From Vombatus ursinus (lineage: Eukaryota > Chordata > Mammalia > Diprotodontia > Vombatidae): DNA of 64,000 bases. The stretch is from the NCBI RefSeq assembly GCF_900497805.2, contig NW_020954608.1, positions 18,045,004-18,109,003 on the forward strand. The letters run 5' to 3'. The notes under the pieces are model-generated. The model did not search any database. It saw only the letters and a program-made list of their open reading frames with translations, and was not told where the DNA came from. The position numbers and the translations under genes were made by a program. The first letter of the stretch is position 1. Each line of letters begins with the position of its first letter. Below are positions 1 to 9,220 of this stretch, piece by piece.

Positions 1-240
1 CAATTCAACAAAACTTAATTTAGGGTCTTCTGTATGCAATGTACCATGACAAGAATTGTAAGAGATACATACATACATATACATATCCAATATATAATAC
101 ATAATTACATATAATTATATGTATGTATATTTGTGTGAATATGTATAAAATTAGGCCACTTACTGTTCTCGTGGAGCTTACAATCTGATAAAACAAATGA
201 AATATGCATAAAATAATACTATAAAATACTAACAGCTGAT
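1..240. repeat. Old mammal-wide interspersed repeat, fragment, with AT-rich insert
   Basis: The start resembles the dispersed mammalian repeat whose signature runs from an 'aacaaacatttatt' head to 'gagcttacaatctgata'; the latter is readable near 175-190. A tatatg/tacata low-complexity tract (about 62-135) sits inside it. Similar signatures recur near 7590, 8797, 56640 and 61727. No coding content is visible. Confidence 0.45.
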
Positions 241-299
241 ATATATGTATATATTATGCTTCAACATTTAAAAAACCCTTTTCTGTATGTTATTTCAAT

Positions 300-470
300 T
301 GAACTTCTTGAAGTAGATAGTAGAAGTATTATTATCCTTATTTTACGCATAAGGAAACAGATACAGACAGGTTAAATGTTAGAGCTATGACTTAAACCCG
401 GGTCTTCTGACTCCAAACCTACCATGTCTTCTACTACATGATAACTTCTCTACCTGAAATGTGATAAACT
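300..470 (-). repeat. MIR-family SINE, antisense copy
   Basis: It reads 'ttattttacgcataaggaaacag', then 'gggtcttctgactccaaacc', the reverse complement of a MIR/CORE-SINE. It is strongly decayed, which implies an old insertion. Confidence 0.65.
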
Positions 471-499
471 TGGGGGAAACACCATTATTCACTGTTTAA

Positions 500-660
500 T
501 CAAAGGCAAATCAGTTAACCTTTCCTAATTAATACAACGGACCTAATAATCCTGCGCTGTCTATTCCACAGGGCAGTGGTGAGGATAAAATGAAGAAAGT
601 ACATAATGTACTTTGCATATCTTAAAGCACCATATAAAGCCAGTTGTTAACATTATTGCT
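500..660 (+). repeat. MIR-family SINE 3' portion
   Basis: The order of signatures is the MIR one: 'cagttaacctttcc', 'acctaataatcctgcgctg', 'gtggtgaggataaaatg', 'agcaccatataaagccag'. The 5' half is missing or unrecognisable. Confidence 0.6.
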
Positions 661-1040
661 TATGGTTGATCAAAACAGAGTTAAAGAACTTGGAAAATAA
701 AGGGATTGAAGGACGCAGATTTCATTAGAGGGGTGACGAGCCACTTCCAAAGGAATGATAGGTTGGAAAAGGTGAAAAGATGTGAGAGATTTTCTCCAGC
801 CTACACTCCTTGATCCATTAAGTCCTGGTTCTTTATTGTTCCTTACACAAGTTATCCACATTCTTTTTTCTGTTCCTCCCATCATAATGTTTTCCTCACA
901 CACACACAGTGCTTTCACCCTCCATGTCCAGATAGGATCCTGTAATTCCTGACTTAATCTCTACCTTCTTTTTAATCTCTCTAATTGTTTCAACTCACAC
1001 TGATATCTCCTTTTTCTAGCATTATTTAGATATACTCCAC
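660..1040. other. No recognisable feature
   Basis: The minus-strand open frame at 670-918 has no recognisable domain, no splice context and no repeat-derived protein signature, and I treat it as chance. The stretch is AT-rich with nothing assignable. Confidence 0.5.
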
Positions 1041-1190
1041 CCCCATTTTTTTGTATATACTTTTCTCCTTAATGATACAGTAACCTCCATAAGTTCAGGA
1101 GCTGTATTTCATACTTTTTTCCCCCAACTTCTTATACATACAAAGGGTTAGACATACAATAAATGTTCAATAAGTAAAGTACTAGCTAAC
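1040..1190 (+). repeat. L2 LINE 3' end fragment
   Basis: The tail reads 'ccataagttcaggagctgta', then 'caataaatgttcaataagta', the decayed form of the L2 3' terminus (tgagggcaggg...taataaatgcttgttga). Non-coding remnant. Confidence 0.5.
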
Positions 1191-1289
1191 TGGGGTATAG
1201 CAAAATAACTATTTTCAGGCAGAAGCTAATAACTCCCAACAGAAGTGTCAAACTGACTCTAAATTCCACTTGAAATATAATAATAGTTC

Positions 1290-1534
1290 TTTTTTTTATT
1301 GTTGTTCAGTCACATTCAACTCTTTGTGACCCCATTTGGAGTCTTCTTGGCAAAGATATTAGAGTGCCTTGCCATTTCCTTCTCCAGTTCATTTTATAGA
1401 GGAAGAACTGAGTCAAACTGGGTTAAACTTGCTCAGGGTCATACAACTAGTCTGAGGCTGGACTTGAACTCAGGAAGATGCATCTTCCTGACTTCAGGCC
1501 TGGTACTCTATCCACGGTACCATCTAGCTGCTCC
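1290..1534 (-). repeat. CORE-SINE with RTE-type tail
   Basis: The poly-T at 1291-1298 is the poly-A of a minus-strand insertion. It is followed by 'ttgttgttcagtcacattc', 'ccatttggagtcttcttggc' and 'gccatttccttctccagttc' (the RTE-like tail), and then the MIR-like body ending 'ccatctagctgctcc'. The same layout is seen at 36976-37230 and 58040-58290. The 134-codon open frame across it is a by-product of the repeat. Confidence 0.85.
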
Positions 1535-1542
1535 AATTACAG

Positions 1543-1912
1543 TAGCTAGCATTTATATAAGTGCTTTTAGGTTTGCAAAGGATTTTACATATATTTTCTC
1601 ATTTAATCCTTACAAAAATCCTGTGAAGTGGGAGATACTATATTCTTCCCTTTATATGTTGTTGTTGTTGTTGTTTGTCCTTCATTCTCAAAGAGGATCA
1701 TAATATCAGGAAGGTGATGCCAGCCTCACTTTCTTCTTCTCCTCTTGGTCCAATGGTGAGATATAGATCAGGACAACTGGAAATGGAGGTTGACAGAGTT
1801 TAAATGACTTGTAAAAGGTTGTACAACTAGAAAGTATCTGAGGTTGTATTTAAACTCATGTCTTCCTTACTCCAAGTCCATATTATCCATAGCACCACCT
1901 AGCTGCCTCCAT
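1543..1912 (-). repeat. MIR-family SINE, antisense, split by a LINE-tail insertion
   Basis: The first part (1543-1657) contains 'tagcatttatataagtgctttt' and 'aaatcctgtgaagtgggag'. The MIR resumes near 1795 with 'gagtttaaatgacttg' and ends 'caccacctagctgcctcca'. The two halves fit one MIR copy, with about 140 bases of another repeat between them. Confidence 0.7.
1658..1795 (-). repeat. LINE 3'-tail fragment inserted in a MIR
   Basis: It starts with a (TTG)n run, then 'tttgtccttcattctcaaag' and 'gccagcctcactttc'. This is the same repeat as at 59497-59990. Its reverse complement matches the 3' end of the insertion at 52801-53090, so the three belong to one LINE or LINE-derived family. An internal deletion relative to the 59.5-kb copy is apparent after 'atcaggaaggtgatg'. 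Confidence 0.6.
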
Positions 1913-3140
1913 TTCCAGTGGTCTATATGACATTTCCACTTATATTCCCCACGAAAACTGAAATTTAACAAATCTAAAATAATTTTCAGCATTTTCTTCT
2001 AAACTTATTCCTATCCTCAAACCCTGAATTTCTGTGAATGAAACCACTATGTTTTCAGTCACTTCCCATTCCAAGTTTATACCCATCTAATGTTGATCCT
2101 TCTTTGAAAATATTCCGCCATTTTTCCTTCTCTTTGTCCATAGCACACTCTATTTAAGGTACCTATACAGATAGCCATAGCCCTCTTACCTGATCTTTCT
2201 CAGTTCTGAGGACCCAGGTCCTGGTGTTCCCATGCTTACCCTGGCAATTTGTGCAGTCCCTGCTGAGTAAAAATGCTGGGTGGGTACTATGCTTTCCAAG
2301 GCTCAGACAGTTAGCATCCTTCTATCTCTCAACTCCACTGTGTAGTGTTGCCAACTCATTGTTAAGGAGATATTTGGATTCATGGATTTACCTAACAAGA
2401 AATTAGCTCTTCAGTTCTTAAATCTATTGGCATCCCATCCTCCTTCTTGTCCACACAGTATTTCACAGAACCTTTGTCACTTGATTTTGCCTTAGTAGAT
2501 TTGCTGTCTACACAGGCAAACAAATATGCTTGGCTAGTGTATAAAGTTGTTTTTACTTTTGTTGTAGAATTGATAAACAAATAAATAGTACACTATAACA
2601 AGAAAACAATATATCATAAAATATCTACCAAGCATGTGTTAGTCAGCTGTAAATCTAGATCCCAGAAGCTCTCCAGAGAAGACTGAAGTTGCATAAAATC
2701 CAGGAATTTTGAATATTTAGAGTTTAAGTTTGTTTAGTGCTCTACAGCTTTACCTCGGTGAACAAAGAAATACCCACTCAATGTGTGGCTCATGCTTCCA
2801 GCAGGAAATAAAAGAGACAATAAATAAAAGAGACAGAAAATCTTAAGTTGGGATCTCAGCTCGCTTTGGCATGTGGAACTGAGATGTGTGACTAGAGCTT
2901 GTAAAGTGTCATTTTTTCCCCTAGTATTGAATGTCTTCTCACTTACAGGGACCTCTGATCACTTTTGGCTTTAGCTGGCCCATCACAGCACAGGATAAGT
3001 GAATCAACAGCCAGTCCTAGCCAGGATCCATACCACAATCACTCCATCCTGATAGTCAACCTTAATCATAACCAATCTGTTCCCTCAGATTTATCACTTG
3101 CCATTTCCTTTTGCTACTTTTTCCCCACGTTTTGGTCAGG
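1912..3140. other. No recognisable feature
   Basis: This is single-copy-looking AT-rich sequence. A short tandem 'aataaaagagaca' occurs twice near 2807-2836. Small open frames at 2224-2406, 2392-2580 and 2965-3153 show no domain. Confidence 0.5.
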
Positions 3141-3269
3141 TGATTGGGTTTAAATGACTTACCCAGGGTCACACAGCTAGTAAGTGTTAAGTGTCTGATA
3201 CTGGATTTGAACTCCGGTCCTCCTGACTCCAAGGCCAGAGCTCTATTCACTTCAACACCTAGCTTCCCC
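3141..3269 (-). repeat. WSINE/MAR1-type CORE-SINE, antisense
   Basis: It reads 'tgacttacccagggtcac', 'acagctagtaagtg', 'ggatttgaactccggtcctc' and 'caacacctagcttcccc', the reverse complement of the marsupial tRNA-derived SINE body. No clear TSD. Confidence 0.8.
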
Positions 3270-3995
3270 CTTTTGTTACTTTCTAGACAAATCCCAGGAC
3301 TCTGCACAGCAGTGTGGTATCAGAGCAGAGAGAGAGGAAGAGAAGCCTACGTCTTCAACTAGTCTCTAGCTATCCAGTCTTCATCCAGATGGTAGATTTA
3401 TCTTTTATCATGTATCTTCTCTATTGAAGAATCTAAAATGGCTTCCTTTTGTTTAATTGAATCAAATATAAATTTCCTAGGCAACACTAGTATAAGACAG
3501 TAGAATGAGATGTTAGAGAAGAAATGTATTATTAATTCTAATTTAAGCATCTAAAAAAATCCAAATATTTGTGTTATAAATATTAGAAAATCCCTTAGCA
3601 TCATTATAGAAATGGTGTCATAGGTATCAAATATATTTAATCTGAATTGATTTCCACTATTTTTATGCTGCATTCCAGGATAGTGTAAGGAATACCCTTG
3701 TTAACATCACCTAGAGAACCTTTGATAACATTAACCATGTTATTTTTTTTTTGCTGAAATTATACCTCCCAACTTAACAACTGAAGCTGTAACTCTGTTT
3801 AGTATAGCATAGCTGAATATAAATGGACATCATAATATGGACAGGAAAAATCAAATGAAGAATCATTGAGTAGTAATAATTAAATATTGATAGTGTTGGC
3901 AAGTAGAAAACTGTACTAAATGAATGGATCCTGTACCTGCCAAAATATTTATTTAGCCCATTACATTGCTTTGACCTCACCAACATTTACTAGTG
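3270..3995. other. No recognisable feature
   Basis: AT-rich sequence without a repeat or coding signature I can name. The minus-strand frame at 3774-3986 looks like chance. Confidence 0.5.
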
Positions 3996-3999
3996 CTTT

Positions 4000-4175
4000 T
4001 GAGTTCCCATGATGCAGTGGAAAGTGAACAAATTCTAGAGTTAGAAGACATGGGTTTGAGTCTTAGCTTTTACACTTACTAGCTGACCAAGTCAAATGAG
4101 ACTCTCAGAGCCTTGTTTTTCTCATCTGTGAAATAAAAGTAATGCACAATCAACCTGACATTGTTGTCATGAAGA
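4000..4175 (+). repeat. MIR-family SINE
   Basis: The signatures 'gatgcagtggaaagtgaaca', 'gacatgggtttgagtctt' and 'ttgtttttctcatctgtgaa' occur in MIR order on the plus strand. Confidence 0.7.
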
Positions 4176-4305
4176 CACTACTTTGTAAATCTTATAATAT
4201 CCTGTGTATACATGATCTTCCATTATCAGTACTTTGCCTCCTGATAGTTCTTTCATCTTTCTATCCTTGCACGTTTGAACTAAAATAATGCTATCATCTA
4301 GCTAG

Positions 4306-5260
4306 AAAGATCGTAGAATCGTAGACTTAGAGATGAAAGGGACCTTGGAAGTTGCCTGGTCCAACCCCTTCATTTTACAGATAAGGAAATGAGGTTCAGA
4401 GAAATCAAGTGACCTCTTTTTTTATAATTAATTAATTAATTTTTAGTTTTCAACATTCACTTCCATAAGATTTTGAGTTTTAAATTTTCTTTCCCTCCCC
4501 ACACTGCTTTCCCCCTACCCCAGACGGCATGCAATCTGATATAGGTTCTACTTATACATTCATATTAAGTGAATTTTCCATTAGTCATGGTGTAAAGAAC
4601 AATTAGAACTAATGGGAGGAACCATGAGAATGAAGCAATAAAACAAAACAATGAAGGAAAAGGAGAGCACATAGTATGCTTCCATCTGCATTCAGACTCC
4701 ATAGTTCTTCGTCTGGATGTGGATAGCAATTTCCATTGTGAGTCTTTTGGAGTTGTCTTAAGATTCTTGCATTGCTGTGAAGAGCCAAGTCTATCAAAGT
4801 CGGTCATCCTACAATGGGGTTGTTACTGTGTACAATGTTGTCTTGGTTCTGCTCATTTTACTCTGCATCAATTCATTTAAGTCTCTCCAGGCTTTTTTTT
4901 AGGTCTGCCTGTTCATCATTTCTTATAGCACAATAGTATTCTATTACATTCATATACCATGACTTATTTAGCCATGCCCCAATTGATGGTCATCCCCTCA
5001 ATTTCTAATTCTTTGCCACCACAAAAAGAACTGCTATAAATATTTGGGCACATGTGAGTCCTTTTGCTGTTATGATCTCTTTGGGATACAGACTGAGAAG
5101 TAGTTTTGCTGGGTCAAAGGGTATGCCCAATTTTATAACCCTTTGGGCATAGTCAAGTGACTTCTTTATTTCATACCAGTTCAGTGACAGAGTAAGGAAT
5201 GGAACCATGGGGCTATGACTTTACATCCAAAACTCTTTCAACTCATACCACACTTAATAT
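4306..5260 (-). repeat. THER1/MIR3-like SINE split by an L1
   Basis: The left part (4306-4416) reads 'gaccttggaagttgcctgg' and 'ttttacagataaggaaatgagg'. The right part (5153-5260) continues with 'tcaagtgacttctttatttc' and 'ggaaccatggggctatg'. The break point carries the duplicated target of the L1 at 4417-5152, so the SINE is the older element. Confidence 0.75.
4417..5152 (-). mobile_element. 5'-truncated L1 (ORF2 C-terminus plus 3'UTR)
   Basis: The minus-strand translation of 5005-5208 includes KLGIPFDPAKLLLSLYPK and CAQIFIAVLFVVAKN, the C-terminal ORF2p region homologous to human IPFDPAIPLLGIYPKD...MFIAALFTIAKT. The 3'UTR follows toward 4417 and ends in an A-rich tail (T-run 4417-4423 on this strand). 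A 12-base TSD, tcaagtgac(c/t)tc, lies at 4405-4416 and 5153-5164 with one mismatch. That gives a classic 5'-truncated L1 insertion of about 736 bp; ORF2 is fragmentary and decayed. Confidence 0.9.
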
Positions 5261-5332
5261 TAAGAAATAGATACCTTCAATAAGTTTCCAAAAGTATACA
5301 TAAAAACAAGAAAATGTAGGGTAGGATTGGAG

Positions 5333-5362
5333 TACACACATACACACACACACACACTCACA
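5333..5362. repeat. (CA)n microsatellite
   Basis: An imperfect acacac run with two interruptions. It lies in an otherwise plain 150-base spacer. Confidence 0.9.
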
Positions 5363-5409
5363 ATATAGTGTTTATTGTCTGATTTCGCTAACATATGTAT
5401 GTTTAAATT

Positions 5410-5648
5410 CTTTTTTTTCCTTTGATGCTTACCTCAGGTGCTATGTCTTCTGTGAAGCCATTTATGACTCTTTCAGCTGAAACTGTTCTCCTTCCTCATT
5501 TTTTCTTCAAGCACTTTGCCAGAATCTAGCCTTTTCTCCTACTGCATTCTATCTTATATCATCCTTTTCTCTGTACGAGATAGTTTCCTTTATTAGAATG
5601 TAAGCTCCTTGAGGGCAGGTTTTTTTTTAATATTTGTGCCCTTAGAAC
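5410..5648 (+). repeat. L2 LINE 3' end
   Basis: It contains 'ctgtgaagccatttatgac', 'cattctatcttatatc' and 'agaatgtaagctccttgagg', the conserved order of the L2 3' region. It has lost its final 'aataaatgcttg'. Confidence 0.75.
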
Positions 5649-5679
5649 CCATGGATTACCTGGCTCAAGGTGGTTGGAA

Positions 5680-5950
5680 TTCTGAGATGTCATCTAGTTT
5701 TCTTTGAAACTCAGCTCAAGCACCATCTTTTCCATGACATCTTTCCTTATCCCTTGTAGTTGCCACTCCCTTCCCCAATAAATGACCTTGATTTGTTTTG
5801 TATTTGTTTTAGATATTTACATATCTATTTATTGTTTCCCTAGATAGAATATAAACTCCTTCAGGTCAGGGACTGTTTCATTTTGTCTTTTTTATCCCTA
5901 CCTAGAACAGTATGTAACAATGGTGCTTAATAAATATTGTCAATTGATCT
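5680..5950 (+). repeat. L2 LINE 3' end, second copy
   Basis: It contains 'gctcaagcaccatctttt', 'agaatataaactccttcagg', 'tcagggactgtttc' and 'gcttaataaatattgtcaat'. This is a separate insertion from the adjacent 5410-5648 copy because the same consensus region is repeated. Confidence 0.8.
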
Positions 5951-6965
5951 AATTTTTTTAAAAATCTGAGCACGTGGGACACTGTTCATATTTTTGTGAT
6001 ATCTGTTGTGTATGATTGGTATCTTCCTTAATGCTAATGAGTAATTCATTTTGATCCATTATTTCTGAGGAAACAGTATCTACTGCAATGAATATAATTT
6101 ATCTGCACAGTTAGCAGTTCGTCTTAGGACTAAAATCATCAGCTATTATTTTAATGGTAAAAACCTTACTTAAGCTTCACTGCCTTTATTAATAGGCGTA
6201 AACTTGAGTTAGGCTTGACTAGTTTTATGATCCAGTCATGAGTCAGAGGCTTTGTAAGCAGGTTTCTCATTTAATCTTTTTAAAGGTTATCCTTGCATAT
6301 AATATAGTCTCCTAATGGTGGAGCCTTTCCAAAATGCTCACGAATATGATTGTTCCCTTAAGGAGGAAAATTCTGACTCACTACTAACAAAAAGCCAGCC
6401 TTTTGAGCTTGTAAATTGATTATAGATTAATTCAGGTTGAAAGATTAATTATATGGAAGTGTTTTAAGCAGTGGTTTAGTGAAACTTTTCAAACACTTGT
6501 TCCGGGTTGAAACACCAGGCCTCAGCATTGTTCATGGGACCTGCCAGAGAGGCTGATGCCTTTCCAGATATAGCACTCGACTCAGCCTGCATTATAGAAT
6601 TTGGTTGTTTCATCCTTTCTGACTCCTGTGTATATACACTCATTTTGACTATGAGGCTGCTTTGAAAATGGATTCAATTTTCCCTTAGGGAGGAAAGAGC
6701 TATCCAGGGTCTTCTTAGACACTCAGTGATCTCCCTTTATTTTCTGATGGGATAGAAAAAGGATAGAATAGTCAGTAGTAATATATATTTTCAAAAAACA
6801 AAACAAGCCTACCCTCTGAAGCATGTCTCAGAGAAAAGGCTAAAGTGATTTTAAAGTGACAATAAAGATACAATCAACTTAAAGTCACTAGTCTTCTTCT
6901 TCCTTAGAGGGAGCCATTTAGCAGTAGTTGGCAAAAGAAGTGTTGCCCTATTTATAATTTGATGT
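5950..6965. other. Repeat-free, homeodomain-site-rich stretch
   Basis: About 1 kb without a recognisable repeat. It carries many ATTA/TAAT cores, for example 'taatgagtaattcatttt' near 6040 and 'gattaattcagg' and 'gattaattatatgg' near 6425-6455. No open frame of interest. It could be a conserved non-coding element, but conservation cannot be judged from one sequence. Confidence 0.35.
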
Positions 6966-6969
6966 ATAG

Positions 6970-7160
6970 TCAAATCATTGGAAAGAACACTGAGTATGAT
7001 GCTACGAGACATGCATTTAAATCCCAGCCCACCCAATTGTGACTTGAGGCCTTGAGCAGATCACATTTCTACACTCTGAGCCTCAGTTTCCAAGTTTGTA
7101 AAAATGATGAAGTTAGACCAGATGATCTTTAAAGTCTCCTTTAACTCTAAATCTCAGGAT
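6970..7160 (+). repeat. MIR-family SINE
   Basis: It reads 'gcatttaaatcccagcccac', 'ctgagcctcagtttcc', 'gttagaccagatgatcttt' and ends 'taactctaaatctcagga'. Confidence 0.75.
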
Positions 7161-7439
7161 CTGCGTATTAGTAAGTGATTTCCCTGAAAAGATATCATAT
7201 CTGAAAACAAGTATAAATTTCCTTTTTCCTCTTCATTACTAAGTTTTAGAGTAGGTCTCTAAGAATTTGGCTTCTTTAATTGAAACAAGGTAAATAGCAG
7301 GAACGAGGAGATGGTGGGCTTGCTAGGTATGCTTTAAAGGGTGGGGATATGGCAGAACCCCCTCCCCCACCTACTCCCCTCAGTCAGCCTTTCTTCTACA
7401 GAAACCCATGGGGTCAAATAACCTCCCCCCATCCCCTTC

Positions 7440-7545
7440 CTGGCTTTAGTCACTAACCAGTTTTGTTAAGTCATCCCTCTGAGGTTCAATTAGACTAGGT
7501 GATCGCCAAAATCTCTTCCAACTTGAAAGTTGTGATTTTAATGAA
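7440..7545 (+). repeat. MIR-family SINE 3' fragment
   Basis: It contains 'tgaggttcaattagactagg' and 'aaaatctcttccaacttg', the 3' half of the MIR consensus. The preceding 7160-7440 shows only a C-rich run (7355-7440) and nothing assignable. Confidence 0.55.
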
Positions 7546-7589
7546 AATTCTTATGGAATAAGTTTGCCAATTGGCTTATTATTCCATCT

Positions 7590-7745
7590 CATTAATGATA
7601 TCAATCAGTAGGCATTTATTTGTTTAACTCTGTGTAGACAGCCCTGTGGTAGGTGATTTAGGGGGTGCAGAAAAAAAAGGTTAAGATTTGGTGATTCATA
7701 TCTTTAAAGTGCTTACAATCTAACTGTGGAGTCAGAACTAAGACC
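7590..7745. repeat. Old mammal-wide interspersed repeat fragment
   Basis: It reads 'aatcagtaggcatttatttg', 'gccctgtggtaggtgattta', 'gtgcttacaatctaactg'. This is the recurrent head of the dispersed repeat also seen at 8797 and 61727. Confidence 0.5.
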
Positions 7746-8105
7746 TAGGACATTTAGAAGACAATTACTCATTAAAATTTGCATAATAAATTTACTGTAA
7801 AAAAAATCACTGGAAACATGATCAATAGAAATGTGTGTAAGTAATAGCCAGAGAACTATAGAATGATGTGACATTCATCAGCTAACAGAGATAATTAATT
7901 TCTATTTTTGGACAAGTTGTAGTTATGCAGTGAATACTTCCCTTTTGCACTTAATACATCCAGGTTTTATCCTAGTCTGTATTCCATAACTTCTATTTAG
8001 TAATTGCCATCTTTTGGGAAAGAAGGAGGATGGTATTGTGTCCCTTAAAAAAATTATTCCAAGTTAAGAAAAAAAATTATACTGTGGTTGATATGATGTT
8101 ACTGA
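7745..8105. other. No recognisable feature
   Basis: AT-rich, no repeat signature and no plausible coding frame. Confidence 0.5.
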
Positions 8106-8109
8106 AGTG

Positions 8110-8275
8110 AGAGGGTCATAGCATTTAAAAGGGACCTTAAAAATTAATTTAATCTCCTTATTTTACAGATGAGGAACTGAGGCACTGAGAAGCTAGGTGA
8201 CTTGGTTAAGATTTTCTATGTAGTAAGTAGCAAGTAAACTGCATCTGGACCTAGGTTCCTTGAATGCCTACTTCA
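8110..8275 (-). repeat. THER1/MIR3-like SINE
   Basis: It contains 'tcatagcatttaaaaggga', 'ttttacagatgaggaactg', 'gctaggtgacttgg' and 'ctggacctaggttccttga'. Confidence 0.65.
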
Positions 8276-8795
8276 CTAGGGATATTTTTTGCTTACCAAG
8301 ATTGCCTGGAACTATTTCCTAGGGATGAAGAATACTCCCAAACCAAGGACATTATACCTGACCTTTCTAATATATAGTATAAGTACTAGCCTCAGATCAA
8401 CCATTCATGAAACAATAAGATTCTACTACTATTAAGGAGATTTGTTCTAGTGCAAGGTCAGGAACTCATACAACTGGAAATAAAAATACAATAAATCTAG
8501 CAAAGATATTCAGAAAAAATAATATAAAATTGACAAGCAACATTAGCAATTATCATAGGATCATAGGTAAAGACCATCCTTCTAGAATCTGATAAAAGAA
8601 CACCCCTCACCTTTGAACTAGGCCCCCTCATAGTTTTTTAATTTGTATTTTTATTTCACGGTATTTTTTTATTTATTTCATTTTTGCATCTCTTCAGATT
8701 TTCCTATTATAGTGACATTTATAATAACCTTTACAAATGGGAAGAATGATTTTTTATAGTTATTTTTACCATCTTTATTTAGTTGAATAGCAATC
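8275..8795. other. No recognisable feature
   Basis: AT-rich sequence with no repeat or gene signature I can name. Confidence 0.5.
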
Positions 8796-8796
8796 A

Positions 8797-8960
8797 CTAA
8801 CAGCAACAACAAACATTTATATGCAGAACACCATGCAAGGTACTGGGGATGCAAGGAAATATCAGCTATGGTCCTTGCCCACAAGAGGCTTATACTCCAG
8901 TACTATAAAACAAGACACATATACAACAAGGTAAATAGCAATGAAGGGCAGACCATGTGC
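8797..8960. repeat. Old mammal-wide interspersed repeat fragment
   Basis: It reads 'caacaaacatttatatgcag', 'ggtactggggatgcaagg', 'cttgcccacaagaggcttat', the same family head as at 7590 and 61727. Confidence 0.5.
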
Positions 8961-9220
8961 TAAACAGAGATAAAAACAGAAGCTTCTCTTTGTGTCTGAT
9001 GTAAATATTCCCCACTATCACTGAAGCTAGTTTTCCTAGCATTCTCATACTTTATTCCCTAGGAATGCCAAAAGTGATAGAGGTGATGAAAACTATTGTA
9101 ATAACTTTCAGAGATCCTATTTCATATGTCTCTAAACTTGTAGCAATGAGGAGCTGTCACGTGTTTCCCTTTTTCCCACAATATGCCTTCTCAGGTCAGA
9201 GCATCACCAAGTTTATGTTC

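Noticed and set aside
2850-2890. 'gctcgctttggc', resembling the start of U6 snRNA
   Set aside because: The following bases do not continue into the U6 sequence. The match is 12 bases only.
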